64,000 nucleotides of DNA from Phycisphaerales bacterium (GTDB lineage: Bacteria; Planctomycetota; Phycisphaerae; Phycisphaerales; UBA1924): positions 124,001 to 188,000 of the forward strand of contig JAJDDJ010000009.1 in NCBI GenBank assembly GCA_029260395.1, in the 5' to 3' direction. Positions 50,714 to 60,193 of this stretch are shown here, piece after piece. The notes beneath the pieces were generated by a model. It worked only from the letters and a program-made list of their open reading frames with translations. It had not been told where the DNA came from and made no database searches. Position 1 is the stretch's first letter; every line of letters begins with the position of its first letter. The translations under genes were made by a program, and so were the position numbers.

Positions 50714-50752
50714 TTACAAACACAGGCCCCCGACTTGCGGCAGAGGCCTGTG
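50714..50752 (-). terminator. Rho-independent terminator
   Basis: CACAGGCC (50721-50728) pairs with GGCCTGTG (50745-50752), with TTTGTAATT following on the - strand. It ends the gene at 50782 and belongs to the same terminator family as those at 48244 and 49450. Confidence 0.7.
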
Positions 50753-50781
50753 GGTGGTGATTTGGTGGCCTACTCAGAGGC

Positions 50782-51291
50782 TCAGCGGCGACGGCGGCCA
50801 GCCGCGATGCCGCCCAGGGCCAGCAGGCTGGCCGAGGCGGGCGAGGGGATGACCTCGACGCGGAAGAAGGCGCTCTCCTGATGGCTCAGGTCGGAGACAT
50901 CCGACGAGCCCGCGAACGAGCCGTTGATGTTGAGCACCGCGGTGCCCGACTCGCCGTCCTCGAAGGCGCTGCCCGTGTTGATCCAGTCGTTCTCGAAGGT
51001 CGAGTTGAACTCGCTGACGGCCAGCCAGTACACGCCCTCGGTGAGCTCGGCGGAGATCTCGCTCCACAGACTCAGGGCCGAACCGTCGTCGTCGGCATCG
51101 AGCAGGATACCGGCGTTGTCCCACAGCCCAAGCTCGGTGTCGATGTTGCTGCCGGTGACCATCACGGAGCTGTCCGTGTTGAAGATGTAGGTGCCCTCGC
51201 CACCGATGACGCCCAGGTCAACGAAGACTGCGGGCTGAGCGATAGCGGCGGAGGCTCCGGCTGCGAGTACGAGCAGTGCGATTTTCTTCAT
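50782..51291 (-). CDS. Short PEP-CTERM-like protein with PPC-like domain
   Basis: The 169-aa product starts at MKKIALLVLAAGASAAIA, then QPAV, after GAGAGGAAG. It lacks the N-terminal domain of the neighbouring paralogs and consists of the PPC-like domain alone: GSNIDTELGLWDNAGILLDA, a DDDG loop and AELTEGVYWLAVSEFNSTF. The tail is IPSPASASLLALGGIAAGRRRR. Fourth member of the tandem cluster; its leader is unrelated to leaders A and B and has a different hairpin. Confidence 0.85.
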   Translation of the reverse strand: MKKIALLVLAAGASAAIAQPAVFVDLGVIGGEGTYIFNTDSSVMVTGSNIDTELGLWDNAGILLDADDDGSALSLWSEISAELTEGVYWLAVSEFNSTFENDWINTGSAFEDGESGTAVLNINGSFAGSSDVSDLSHQESAFFRVEVIPSPASASLLALGGIAAGRRRR

Positions 51292-51308
51292 TGTTGTCTT
51301 CCTCTCGA

Positions 51309-51342
51309 GTGCTCCACCCATCTGTTTAGAGGGGAGGAGCAC
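51309..51342 (-). promoter_or_regulatory. Hairpin in the leader of the short PEP-CTERM-like gene
   Basis: GTGCTCC (51309-51315) pairs with GGAGCAC (51336-51342), extended by CCC/GGG after one mismatch, around a 12-nt loop. It ends 18 nt before the start codon and next to the Shine-Dalgarno, so it could affect translation. Confidence 0.45.
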
Positions 51343-51493
51343 GGTCCACGATTCGCCAAGCCATGCGGGAGCGACACGTTCCCATAAGTATCTTTGAGTG
51401 AATGGCTTATGCGGCGACACCATGCACGACATCCGCCGTCGATTCAACGTCCACGCGGGGTTTCTTGGGGATCGATTCCGTATGTGCCAAATA

Positions 51494-51528
51494 CATGACA
51501 AAGGGCGGCCCGGTAACGGGGCCGCCCT
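51494..51528 (-). terminator. Terminator of clpC
   Basis: AGGGCGGCCC (51502-51511) pairs perfectly with GGGCCGCCCT (51519-51528). TTTGTCAT follows on the - strand. It lies 28 nt past the clpC stop. Confidence 0.8.
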
Positions 51529-51555
51529 CGGTGGAAGCTTCGATTAGAACCGGGC

Positions 51556-54093
51556 TCAGGTGGACTGGGCCTCTGGCGCAGGCTCGCCCGCGTTCTCGGA
51601 TGCCTTGGCAGGCGGCTCCTCGCGAGAGGCCTCGAAGTCGAGCTTGTCCTCGCCCTCCCGGTGGGTGGCTGAGAGCACGTTCTTGCCGTGCAGCTCGCCG
51701 CTGAGCAGCATCTCGCTCACCGGGTCCTCGATGTGGCTGCCGATGGCTCGGCGGAGCGGCCTGGCCCCGTAATCGGGGTTGTAGCCCTTATCAATAAGGA
51801 ACGTCTTGGCGGCTTCGTCCAGCCGCAGTTCGAGGCCGCGCTCGGCGATCCGCTTGGCGATCTTGGCCGCCTCGTACTCCACGATCTCGACCAGGTCGTC
51901 GCGGTTGAGGGGCTTGAAGACGATGATGTCGTCGAGACGGTTGATGAACTCGGGGCGGAAGAACCGCTCGATCTCCTTCATCAGCACGCCCTTGATGTTG
52001 TCGTAGTCGATCTCGCTCGACCGCTTCTGGAAGCCGAACCCGCCGCCGCCCTTGATGAGGTCCGCGCCGATGTTGCTCGTCATGATGAGCACGGTGTTGC
52101 GGAAGTCCACGTGGCGGCCGAACGAGTCGGTCAGCCGGCCCTCTTCCATGATCTGCAGCAGCATGTTGAAGACGTCTGGGTGGGCCTTCTCGATCTCGTC
52201 GAGCAGCACCACGCTGTAGGGCCGCCGACGGATCTTCTCGGTGAGCTGGCCGCCTTCCTCGTACCCGACGTAGCCGGGAGGAGCGCCGACGAGTCGGCTC
52301 ACGTTGTGCTTCTCCATGTACTCGCTCATGTCGAGATGGATTAGGCTGTCAGCGTCGCCGAACATGAACTCGGCCAGCGCCTTGGTCAGCAGCGTTTTGC
52401 CGACACCCGAAGGCCCGACGAAGATGAAGCTGCCCATCGGACGCTTGGGGTCCTTGAGCCCGGCACGGGCCCGGCGGATCGCCCGGCTGATGGCCTTGAT
52501 GGCCTCGTCCTGGCTGATGACCTTCTTGTGCAGCTCCTTCTCGAGGTCGAGAAGCCGGCTGGCTTCCTCCTGCTCGAGCTTCTGCAGCGGCACGCCGGTC
52601 ATCTTGGACACGACCTCGGCGATCACGTCCTCATCAACCACGCCGCCGACTTCCATGCTCTTCTCGCGCCACTCCTTCTGGATCTCTTCCTTCTTGGCGC
52701 GGAGCTGCTCCGACTGGTCGCGCAGCTCTGCGGCCCGCTCGTAGTCAGCGCCCTTCACCGCCTCGTCCTTCTCGATCGCCAGGCGCTCGATGTCGCCCTC
52801 GATCTCGGCAAGGTTTGGCGGCTTGCTCATGCTCTTGAGACGAACCCGTGCGCCGGCCTCGTCGATCACGTCGATCGACTTGTCGGGCTGCACTCGGCCC
52901 GTGATGTACCGGCCGCTTAGTTCGACTGCGGCGCGCACCGCATCATCGGTGATGCGGACGCGGTGGTGGCTCTCGTAGCGGTCACGCAGCCCCTTGAGGA
53001 TCTCGACCGCCTGCTCGTCGTTGGGCGGGTCAACGGTGATGGACTGGAATCGGCGCGCGAGCGCCGCGTCCTTCTCGATGTACTTGCGGTACTCGTCAAA
53101 GGTGGTTGCGCCGATGCACTGGATCTCGCCGCGCGCCAGGGCTGGCTTCAGCACGTTGCTCGCATCGATCGCGCCTTCCGCGCCGCCAGCACCGACCAGT
53201 GTGTGCAGCTCGTCGATGAACAGAATCACGTTCTTGGCCTTGCGCACCTCGTTCATGACCGCCTTGATGCGCTCCTCGAACTGGCCGCGGTACTTCGTGC
53301 CCGCGACCATCATCGCAAGGTCGAGCACCACAAGCCGTTTCTCGTGCAGAATATCCGGCACCTCGTGGGCGATGATCTTCTGCGCCAAGCCCTCGACGAT
53401 CGCGGTCTTGCCCACGCCCGCCTCGCCCAGCAGCACCGGGTTGTTCTTCGTGCGCCGGCACAGTACCTGCACCACGCGCTCGATCTCGTCGGACCGGCCG
53501 ATCACCGGGTCCAGCTCGTCTTCCTTGGCCAGCTCGGTCAGGTCACGGCCGAAGCTGTCCAGCGCGGGTGTCCGGCTTCGGCCCTTGCGCGCGCCGCTCT
53601 CCGCGCTGGTGCTGCTTGAGCCCGCCATTGCGGATTCCGCGTCCTCGCTGTCGCCCCCGGCGCCGAGCAGGTTGAGCACTTCTTCGCGGACCTCTTCGAG
53701 CTTGAGTTCGAGGTTCATCAGGACCTGCGCCGCCACGCCGTCGTGCTCACGCAGCAGCCCGAGCAGCAGGTGCTCCGTGCCCACGTAGTTGTGGTTCAGG
53801 TTCCGCGCTTCTTCGATCGCATACTCGATGACCTTCTTGGCCCGTGGCGTCTGGGGCAGCTTGCCCATCGTCACCATCTCGGGGCCAGCCTTCACGAGCT
53901 TCTCGACCTCGAGTCTGACCTTGCGCAGATCGACATCGAGGTTCTTGAGCACGTTGGCGCCGACACCGGAGCCTTCCTTCACGAGCCCGAGCAGGATGTG
54001 CTCGGTCCCGATGTATTCGTGGTTGAACCGCTGGGCCTCCTGGTTGGCAAGAGCCATCACCTTGCGGGCACGATCGGTGAAGCGTTCAAACAT
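51556..54093 (-). CDS. clpC: ClpC AAA+ unfoldase
   Basis: The 845-aa protein has two Clp N-repeats ([19 protein letters not shown] and [19 protein letters not shown]), a first AAA+ module ([34 protein letters not shown]), a short middle domain with a UVR-like motif ([20 protein letters not shown]) and a second AAA+ module ([36 protein letters not shown]). It unfolds substrates for ClpP. The C-terminal 35 residues are acidic and Ala/Pro-rich. No clpP, mcsB or ctsR is adjacent. Confidence 0.95.
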   Translation of the reverse strand: MFERFTDRARKVMALANQEAQRFNHEYIGTEHILLGLVKEGSGVGANVLKNLDVDLRKVRLEVEKLVKAGPEMVTMGKLPQTPRAKKVIEYAIEEARNLNHNYVGTEHLLLGLLREHDGVAAQVLMNLELKLEEVREEVLNLLGAGGDSEDAESAMAGSSSTSAESGARKGRSRTPALDSFGRDLTELAKEDELDPVIGRSDEIERVVQVLCRRTKNNPVLLGEAGVGKTAIVEGLAQKIIAHEVPDILHEKRLVVLDLAMMVAGTKYRGQFEERIKAVMNEVRKAKNVILFIDELHTLVGAGGAEGAIDASNVLKPALARGEIQCIGATTFDEYRKYIEKDAALARRFQSITVDPPNDEQAVEILKGLRDRYESHHRVRITDDAVRAAVELSGRYITGRVQPDKSIDVIDEAGARVRLKSMSKPPNLAEIEGDIERLAIEKDEAVKGADYERAAELRDQSEQLRAKKEEIQKEWREKSMEVGGVVDEDVIAEVVSKMTGVPLQKLEQEEASRLLDLEKELHKKVISQDEAIKAISRAIRRARAGLKDPKRPMGSFIFVGPSGVGKTLLTKALAEFMFGDADSLIHLDMSEYMEKHNVSRLVGAPPGYVGYEEGGQLTEKIRRRPYSVVLLDEIEKAHPDVFNMLLQIMEEGRLTDSFGRHVDFRNTVLIMTSNIGADLIKGGGGFGFQKRSSEIDYDNIKGVLMKEIERFFRPEFINRLDDIIVFKPLNRDDLVEIVEYEAAKIAKRIAERGLELRLDEAAKTFLIDKGYNPDYGARPLRRAIGSHIEDPVSEMLLSGELHGKNVLSATHREGEDKLDFEASREEPPAKASENAGEPAPEAQST

Positions 54094-54431
54094 TGGATAC
54101 CTTTCTCACACAGCCTTCCAGCTGGTTCTTCGCCGCGGAACGACGTTTAGCCTCGTTCTCGGACGATTTTTCTCCGTCAAGGACCGTACTCACGCCGCCC
54201 CCGAACTGTTCACACCCGGGCCCGGCGGTCTCCATATCGGCTGCGAAGGGGGTACCAATCCCATGAACGCCCGCAGAACCTTGCAGGCCACCTGATTGGG
54301 GATTCCCCAGCCCAACTTGGCGGAGTATATCCTATCAAAAACCTATTATACTGCCAAGGCGGCAGAATCCTTGAGCTGCCCAGCCTGCAAAGTTGGGCCA
54401 CCAACAGAGGCGTGCCGTCATGCATCAAGCA
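54094..54431. other. 338-nt region holding the clpC leader and promoter
   Basis: No gene seen. The first 230 nt would be the untranslated leader of clpC; the last 100 nt is AT-rich and holds the promoter. Confidence 0.5.
54329..54357 (-). promoter_or_regulatory. Sigma-70-like promoter of clpC
   Basis: On the - strand TTGGCA (54357-54352), 17-nt spacer and TAGGAT (54334-54329). The predicted leader before the ATG at 54093 is about 230 nt. No CtsR operator repeat was seen. Confidence 0.55.
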
Positions 54432-55646
54432 TCACGGCCTCGCTGTCACGAGCGACGGATCCGCCACGATCCCGATCGGCACCGCGAATTGGTCCACCGA
54501 GCCCGTGGTCTCGTCGGTGATCGTCACCTGAAGCTCGTACGACCCCACGGTTAGCGCCGACGGCAGGTCGATCTTGGTGACTAAGTAGAAGTCCCGCCTT
54601 CGGTTGCGCGACGTATCCACGATCCGCTCGGTCGGCCCACGCCAAGCCAGCCGTCCATCGGCCTTGTGGTACAGCCGAAGCTCCTGGCTCAGGTCCACCG
54701 CCCACCGGTCGCCCGGTGTGGCCGCCCGGTCGCTGCTGGTCAGCGCCCGGTGGCTAAAGCGCTCGACCTCCACGTAGACCAAGGCCGCGTTGGCACTCCT
54801 CGCCAGAAACTCGGGGCCCGCGAATGGCACAAAGCTCCCGAACTTGTCCACCCTTGAGCAAAGCTCGACCCGCCCGATGCGCACACCCAGCGCCTGCTGA
54901 AGCTTCTCGGCGGCCCCTTGCAAGGCCCCGGCCATCGATTCGGGCGGCGCGCCCGCGAGTTCTCGCAGCGAGGCCCGCAGGGCTTCGAGCGTCTGCCGCT
55001 CGCTGGGCGCAAGCGCATCGAGCGTTTGCTGATCGATCGCGGCATCGCCCTTGGGCCCGCCGGGCCTGAGCAGGTCAGCCGCGATCAGGGCGAGCGCATC
55101 GCGCATGGGGCTGTTGGAGGTAGCGACCCGCGTGGCGACGAGCTGTTCGATCTGGTCGGCCAGCGCCTCGACGCGAGCGTCCGATCCGCTGCCATCGTCC
55201 ATCAGATCGCCCAGACCAATGCCCATGCCAGTACCCAGATCGGTGCCTTGTTGATCGACAGCCGGCGGCGGCTCGGCCTGCGCGGTAGCGGCTGGCGGCT
55301 GAGGCTGGGCAGCGTTCGTCGTGGGTGTTGGCGTCGCGCCGGTGGGCGATACGGCTCCATCCGTGTTCATCGCCGCTCTGGCCATCACCGCATCGAGGTC
55401 ACGTGCCTGTTGGGCGTACAAGTCGCCCAGGCTCTGATTGCCTGTGTTCTCGTCTCCGTAGGGCAGCGAAGGCCCACCGGTATCGGCACCCTCGGCCGCG
55501 AGCGTGTCGAGCCCCACGTTCACCGGCTCGCCCGCGGCGTGCCCGCCGCCATCCGAAGCACAGCCGGCCGCCATGGCCAAGGCCACCAGCCCAGCGCAGG
55601 CACCCGCGGCGCGGAGGATCCCAACGGTCATCTTGTTCGTGCGCAC
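54432..55646 (-). CDS. Large lipoprotein of unknown function
   Basis: The 404-aa product is read from a GTG with AGGAGG 6 nt upstream. Lipobox: ALAMAAGC with the Cys near residue 29, followed by ASDGGGH. Residues 90-145 are low-complexity Pro/Thr/Ala/Gln. A helical middle (ARVEALADQIEQLVATRVAT, LEALRASLRELAGAPPESM) precedes a C-terminal strand-rich domain from about 255 (RVELCSRVDKFGSFVPF, YVEVERFSHRALTS, VGSYELQVTITDETTG) that looks like an Ig-like fold. The segment AGPEFLARSANAALVYVEVE recalls lipoproteins of planctomycetes of unknown role. Next to holA but not obviously linked. Confidence 0.72.
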   Translation of the reverse strand: MRTNKMTVGILRAAGACAGLVALAMAAGCASDGGGHAAGEPVNVGLDTLAAEGADTGGPSLPYGDENTGNQSLGDLYAQQARDLDAVMARAAMNTDGAVSPTGATPTPTTNAAQPQPPAATAQAEPPPAVDQQGTDLGTGMGIGLGDLMDDGSGSDARVEALADQIEQLVATRVATSNSPMRDALALIAADLLRPGGPKGDAAIDQQTLDALAPSERQTLEALRASLRELAGAPPESMAGALQGAAEKLQQALGVRIGRVELCSRVDKFGSFVPFAGPEFLARSANAALVYVEVERFSHRALTSSDRAATPGDRWAVDLSQELRLYHKADGRLAWRGPTERIVDTSRNRRRDFYLVTKIDLPSALTVGSYELQVTITDETTGSVDQFAVPIGIVADPSLVTARP

Positions 55647-55757
55647 GGCGTGCCTCCTGCGTGCGGGCCGCCGCGTTCTCCGAACACGGCGTGGAGCTTC
55701 AAAGAGAGCGGTCGTGGGGGGCTCCAGATTCCCGCTGCCATAGAGGGTATCGGACGC

Positions 55758-56777
55758 TTACCGCCCGAGCCTTGCAAACCCGAGCGCCACCCGCTCGATG
55801 CGGTCCGTTGGCTTGCCGAGGCCGCTCTTGATCGCGCGGTCATTGCGCACGCACTCGCGGTAGAACTCCAGTGTTCGGCCCGGAGTGAGCCTCGAAGCCA
55901 GCCTCGCCACTCCCTGGGCCTTTTCTGCGGGCCACATGTTGATGCGACCGCCGATGGCCCCCGGACTCATGCCGCCCGCCACCAGACTCGTCGCCTGGTG
56001 GATGTTGCCCGCCAGATCGATCATCGCCCAGCTGATCGGCACGACGAGGTCTTTCGGGTTGTCCTCCAAGAGCCGGCGCAGGTGACGAACGATCTGGCTC
56101 GCATCCCCGCTGAGCAGCGGCCCCTGAAAGTCCCAAGGTTTGTCGAGCCCTTTGGACCCGCTCTGGCTCAGCACATCGGCCAGCGTGATCGCCCGCGCCT
56201 TGCCGCCGTCCGCCGTGGCCATCACCGCGAGCTTGGCGAGTTCTGTATCGATGCGGCCGAGGTCGCCGTCCATCCGGTCGAACAGCTCGCCCGCTGCACT
56301 GGGCTCTATGCTGGCTTTGTGCGCACTCTTGGTGCGGGCCGCCATCCACTTGATGCCCTCGGTCCGCGGCATGGGCTTGCAAGGCACCACCGCACCGACT
56401 TTGGTGATGAGCGCATCGAGCTTGCCCCGGTTCCACTTGTCGCTCCGCAGGATCAGCGTCGCCGCATCGCACGGGGCGGCGGCGTACCGCTCCATCAGCG
56501 GTCGGTTGTGTTCCTTGACGAGTTGGTCGGCCTGGTCCACCAGCACGATCTTGTGCTGCTGCATCAGCCCGAAGCTTCGGCACTCGTCGAGCACGTCAGC
56601 CGCCGAGTGCGACTGGCCGTCGAAGCGGATGACATCGACCTCTCCCTCGCGCTCGGTCAGCAACGTGCGCACCGCCGCGGCGTACTCGCTGCGGAGAAAC
56701 GCGTCCGGCCCCTGCAGCACGATGATGCGTTCATCGCCGGTGGGGGACCAGAGAGTGGGGGAGCGCTTGCTGGCCAT
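55758..56777 (-). CDS. holA: DNA polymerase III delta subunit
   Basis: The 339-aa clamp-loader subunit shows the HolA pattern: IIVLQGPDAFLRSEYAAAVR, the helix DVLDECRSFGLMQQHKIVLV, domain II KWMAARTKSAHKASIEPSA and domain III FDRMDGDLGRIDTELAKLAV. It opens the sliding clamp. A TATCCT hexamer lies 6 nt before the ATG and there is no Shine-Dalgarno. Length is normal for the family. Confidence 0.87.
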   Translation of the reverse strand: MASKRSPTLWSPTGDERIIVLQGPDAFLRSEYAAAVRTLLTEREGEVDVIRFDGQSHSAADVLDECRSFGLMQQHKIVLVDQADQLVKEHNRPLMERYAAAPCDAATLILRSDKWNRGKLDALITKVGAVVPCKPMPRTEGIKWMAARTKSAHKASIEPSAAGELFDRMDGDLGRIDTELAKLAVMATADGGKARAITLADVLSQSGSKGLDKPWDFQGPLLSGDASQIVRHLRRLLEDNPKDLVVPISWAMIDLAGNIHQATSLVAGGMSPGAIGGRINMWPAEKAQGVARLASRLTPGRTLEFYRECVRNDRAIKSGLGKPTDRIERVALGFARLGR

Positions 56778-56783
56778 GGGCAG

Positions 56784-56789
56784 AGGATA
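56784..56789 (-). promoter_or_regulatory. -10 box TATCCT, leaderless start of holA
   Basis: TATCCT is followed by CTGCCC and the ATG at 56777. Confidence 0.5.
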
Positions 56790-57202
56790 GCGGGACGGAT
56801 ATCTATTCGAGCCCAGGGCGGAAGCCCTGTGATCATTTCAAGAACATTCACCACAGGGATCACAGAGTGCACAGAAAGGAAGGGCAATGGGGAACCGATG
56901 CACGCCTGACGAGCCCGCAACGCCAGCAAGGCCAAGGCGGCGAACTTCTCACAAGTGAGGTCGGCTTTGTCCAGGTGCGTCCACGTGCCCTCGATGACAC
57001 GTCTGGCTCGTTGGTAGAAGACCCGCACCCCGAGCCTTTCGCACCGTCCCCCAAGACACGGGAGAGAGAGCCGGAGGCGAGCGTCCTCTGCGCTTCCGTG
57101 CCCGCGTGCTCACGCACGCGGCTCGGTTTGTCGCGATCCCCTCTTTCCCCATTCTCTATTGCTCACTGCCCATTGCCTGCTTCTCGTAGCCTCACTGCCT
57201 GA
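56790..57202. other. Intergenic region with low-complexity remnants
   Basis: No supported gene between holA and the kinase gene. Near 56848-56875 the sequence CACCACAGGGATCACAGAG and onward resembles a short repeat I associate with planctomycete and verrucomicrobial intergenic DNA. Near 57150-57180 it reads CCCATTCTCTATTGCTCACT, another pyrimidine-rich low-complexity stretch. Both may be repeat debris. Confidence 0.35.
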
Positions 57203-57208
57203 TATCGT
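57203..57208 (+). promoter_or_regulatory. -10 box TATCGT, leaderless start of the FHA kinase
   Basis: TATCGT is followed by GTTCAC and the GTG at 57215. Confidence 0.45.
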
Positions 57209-57214
57209 GTTCAC

Positions 57215-58927
57215 GTGCTCGTGCTCACGCTCATCCAGGGGCCCAACAAGGGCCGCACGTTTCGGCTGCCGGCCAACGAGCCGCAGCTGATCGGCCGATC
57301 GAGCGAGGCCCTGCCCATCAACGACGACACGGTCAGCCGTCGCCACGCCGAACTGACGCCCGACGGCGGCGAGTGGTACATCCGCGATCTTTCCAGCCAG
57401 AACGGCACGTACCTCAACGGCACGCGGATCACCGGCCGGCGCAGGCTGCACCCGGGCGACCAGATCCGCGTGGGCGGCTCGGTGTTCAGCTACGGCGATG
57501 AGGAAGCCACGGCCGACGAATCCATCGTCCGCCTGCTCGGCGAGGAGTTCGTCGACTTTGACATCGAACGGGCGTTGCCCTCCAACGACGACTCGATGGT
57601 GCTCAGTGAGCCCGAGCCGACGGCCGCAGCGGTCGACCACCTCCGCGTGATCTACCAGCTCACCACGCTTACCACGCAACTGCTCGACCGCGAGCAATTG
57701 CTGAAGGAAGTGCTGCTCTTGGTGCGCGAGGAGTTCAAGCCCGAGCGCGGCGTGATCGTGCTGCTCAACGCCGACGGGTCGATGGGCCAGACGTTTGTCA
57801 TGCCCGGTTCCAAGCCCGCGACCACCAAAGAAGGCGAGAAGAGCGCGAGCATCGGCGTCTCGCGGACGATCGTGCAGCACGTCGTCAACCGCTCCGAGGG
57901 TGTGCTGACCACCAACGCCATGAGCGATCGGCGCTTCGCTAAGGGTGACAGCGTGCAGGGCTACGGCATCCGCAGCGCGATCTGTTCGCCCATCCGGTTC
58001 CGCGACCGCGTGTTCGGCGCGGTCTCGGTGGATTCGTCGCTGGCGAACTACACGTTCACCGATCAGCAGCTCAGCCTGATGAACGCGATCGGCCAGCACA
58101 CGGGCCTGGCGCTAGCCAACGCCGACAGCTACGGCGAGCGGCTGCAAACCGAGCGACTCGCCACCATCGGCCAGACCGTCGCGTCGCTGAGCCACTCGAT
58201 CAAGAACATCTTGCAGGGCCTGCGCGGCGGGGCGGACGTCGTCGAGATGGGCCTGCGCAAGAAGGACCTCGAAGTCTCGGCCAACGGCTGGCCGATTCTC
58301 AAACGCAACCTCGACCGCATCATGGGCCTCACGCTCAACATGCTCGCGTTCAGCCGGGAGCGCTCGATCGAACTCGAGCTGCAACCCGTGCACGCGGTGA
58401 TCGATGACTGCGTATCGCTGCTGGAAGGATTGGCGACGAGCAAGCAGGTCGCGCTGATCGTGGACCACGACAGCGAGATGCCGCCGATCCCGATCGATGC
58501 GAGCCTGCTGCACCAGGCGATGATGAACCTTGTGAGCAACGCCATCGAGGCCGCCGAGGTGAACCACGGCGCGGTGACGATCCGCACGATGTTCCGCGTG
58601 ACCGACCCGCTGCTCGGCGAGGGCGCGACGTACGCGGACATCCAGGTGATCGATAACGGCCCGGGCATCCCGCCAGAGATTCAGCGGCGGATTTTCGAGC
58701 CGTTCTACACCACCAAGGGCACACGCGGCACGGGCCTCGGGCTCGCGGTGACCAAGCGCATCGTCGAGGAGCACCGCGGACGCATCCGCGTTGAGAGCGC
58801 GGGCGACGGCACGGGCACCATCTTTACGCTCACCCTGCCCGCTGATTCTTCCGTCGATCCGTCCGCGACCACCAACGCGACCGCCAGCAGGCCCGCCGAC
58901 CGGCCCGACCCGCTGGGCTCGCCATGA
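57215..58927 (+). CDS. FHA-GAF sensor histidine kinase
   Basis: The 570-aa protein lacks membrane segments. Residues 1-95 are an FHA phosphothreonine-binding domain (LIGRSSEALPINDDTVSRRH, SSQNGTYLNGTRI). Residues 150-310 are a GAF domain (LLKEVLLLVREEFKPERGVI, VFGAVSVDSSLANYTFTDQQ). His327 in SLSHSIKNILQGL is the likely phosphoacceptor. The ATPase domain carries NLVSNAIEAAEV, DNGPGIPPEIQRRIFEPFY and GTGLGLAVTKRIVEEHRG. It should autophosphorylate in response to a soluble signal, with FHA docking a phosphoprotein. No response regulator is adjacent. It overlaps dinB by 4 nt (ATGA). Confidence 0.9.
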   Translation: MLVLTLIQGPNKGRTFRLPANEPQLIGRSSEALPINDDTVSRRHAELTPDGGEWYIRDLSSQNGTYLNGTRITGRRRLHPGDQIRVGGSVFSYGDEEATADESIVRLLGEEFVDFDIERALPSNDDSMVLSEPEPTAAAVDHLRVIYQLTTLTTQLLDREQLLKEVLLLVREEFKPERGVIVLLNADGSMGQTFVMPGSKPATTKEGEKSASIGVSRTIVQHVVNRSEGVLTTNAMSDRRFAKGDSVQGYGIRSAICSPIRFRDRVFGAVSVDSSLANYTFTDQQLSLMNAIGQHTGLALANADSYGERLQTERLATIGQTVASLSHSIKNILQGLRGGADVVEMGLRKKDLEVSANGWPILKRNLDRIMGLTLNMLAFSRERSIELELQPVHAVIDDCVSLLEGLATSKQVALIVDHDSEMPPIPIDASLLHQAMMNLVSNAIEAAEVNHGAVTIRTMFRVTDPLLGEGATYADIQVIDNGPGIPPEIQRRIFEPFYTTKGTRGTGLGLAVTKRIVEEHRGRIRVESAGDGTGTIFTLTLPADSSVDPSATTNATASRPADRPDPLGSP

Positions 58928-60120
58928 GCACGCAGCGCCCGGCGCCCCCCGCTCGCACCATTCTGCACGCGGACATGGACGCGTTCTTCGCGTCTGTCGA
59001 GCAGCTCGACGACCCATCGCTGCGCGGCAAGCCCGTGCTCGTGGGCGGCGCTGGCAAGCGCGGCGTGGTCGCCGCAGCGAGCTACGAGGCCCGCGTGTTC
59101 GGCTGCAAATCCGCCATGCCCACCGCGATCGCGCTGCGCCGCTGCCCGCACGCGGTGGTGCTGCCCGGCCGATTCAGCCGGTACAGCGAGGTCTCCTCGC
59201 AGGTGTTCGCGATCTTCCACGACGTCTCGCCGCTCGTCCAGCCGTTGAGCGTGGATGAGGCGTTCATTGATGTAACAGGCTCGTTCGCCGTGCTGGGAGA
59301 TGGACCGACGATCGCTGGGCTCATTCGCAAACGGGTACGCGAAGAGGTCGGCCTCGCTGTCAGCGTCGGCGTGGCTTCCAACAAGATGGTCGCCAAGGTC
59401 GCTTCGGATTTCAACAAGCCCGACGGGCTCTGCATCGTTGAGCCGGGTACCGAAGCAGCATTCCTCGCGCCGATGGCGGTCGGCGTGCTCCCGGGCATCG
59501 GGCCTGCGAGCGTGCGCCGGCTTGAGGCGATCGGCTTGCGCACGGTGGGGGATGTCGCGCTCGCGCCGCTCGACCAGTTGCGCGCTGTCTTTGGCGAGCA
59601 CGCCGAGAGCGCCCGCAACAAGGCGCTGGGCATCGATGATCGCCCGGTCCGCACCGATCGCCAGCGCAAGAGCATCAGCCAGGAACGCACCATGACCGAC
59701 GACCTTGATTCGCCCGAGCAGGCCCGCGCCCTGCTGCTGTGGCACGTCGAGGCCGTCAGCCACCGACTCCGCTCCAAGCACCTTGTCGCTGGTGGTATCA
59801 CGCTCAAGATCCGGTACGGCGACTTCGAGACCATCACTCGCTCAGCGAGCCTCGAACCGCCATCGAGCAGCTCTGCCGAGCTATGGCGCGCGGCGCTCGC
59901 CACGTTCGACCAATGGGCCAACAAGGACTGGCACGCGCTTCGGCTGCTGGGCTTTGGGGTCGACCGCCTGGCCGATGCGTCCGGTCAGCAGGCGGGCCTG
60001 TTCGAGCAAACGGATCGCTCATCGGCGCTCGACGCCGCCAAGGACGCGGTGATGGACAAGTTCGGCAAGAGCGCCATCAGCCCAGCGGGCGCACTCCGCA
60101 GCCGGCGACGCGACAGATGA
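58924..60120 (+). CDS. dinB: DNA polymerase IV (Y family)
   Basis: The 398-aa translesion polymerase has the catalytic ILHADMDAFFASVEQLDDPS, the SYEARVFGCKSAMPTAIALR segment, the second acidic site LSVDEAFIDVTGS and the thumb/HhH region ASNKMVAKVASDFNKPDG and LPGIGPASVRRLEAIGLRTV. A C-terminal little-finger domain follows. Its ATG overlaps the stop of the FHA-GAF kinase (ATGA), so it is translationally coupled to it. A canonical C-terminal clamp-binding motif is not obvious; QQAGLFEQ near residue 358 is a candidate. Confidence 0.93.
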   Translation: MSTQRPAPPARTILHADMDAFFASVEQLDDPSLRGKPVLVGGAGKRGVVAAASYEARVFGCKSAMPTAIALRRCPHAVVLPGRFSRYSEVSSQVFAIFHDVSPLVQPLSVDEAFIDVTGSFAVLGDGPTIAGLIRKRVREEVGLAVSVGVASNKMVAKVASDFNKPDGLCIVEPGTEAAFLAPMAVGVLPGIGPASVRRLEAIGLRTVGDVALAPLDQLRAVFGEHAESARNKALGIDDRPVRTDRQRKSISQERTMTDDLDSPEQARALLLWHVEAVSHRLRSKHLVAGGITLKIRYGDFETITRSASLEPPSSSSAELWRAALATFDQWANKDWHALRLLGFGVDRLADASGQQAGLFEQTDRSSALDAAKDAVMDKFGKSAISPAGALRSRRRDR

Positions 60121-60125
60121 ACAGG

Positions 60126-60176
60126 AACGCAGAGGTCGCGGCACGGCTCCAGGGCCACGCTCTGCGCCTCTGCGTT
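60126..60176. terminator. Bidirectional terminator-like inverted repeat
   Basis: AACGCAGAGG (60126-60135) pairs perfectly with CCTCTGCGTT (60167-60176) across a 31-nt GC-rich interior. It lies between two convergent genes. T-runs are poor, so function is likely but not certain. Confidence 0.5.
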
Positions 60177-60193
60177 AGTCCTTTGCTTCTCGC

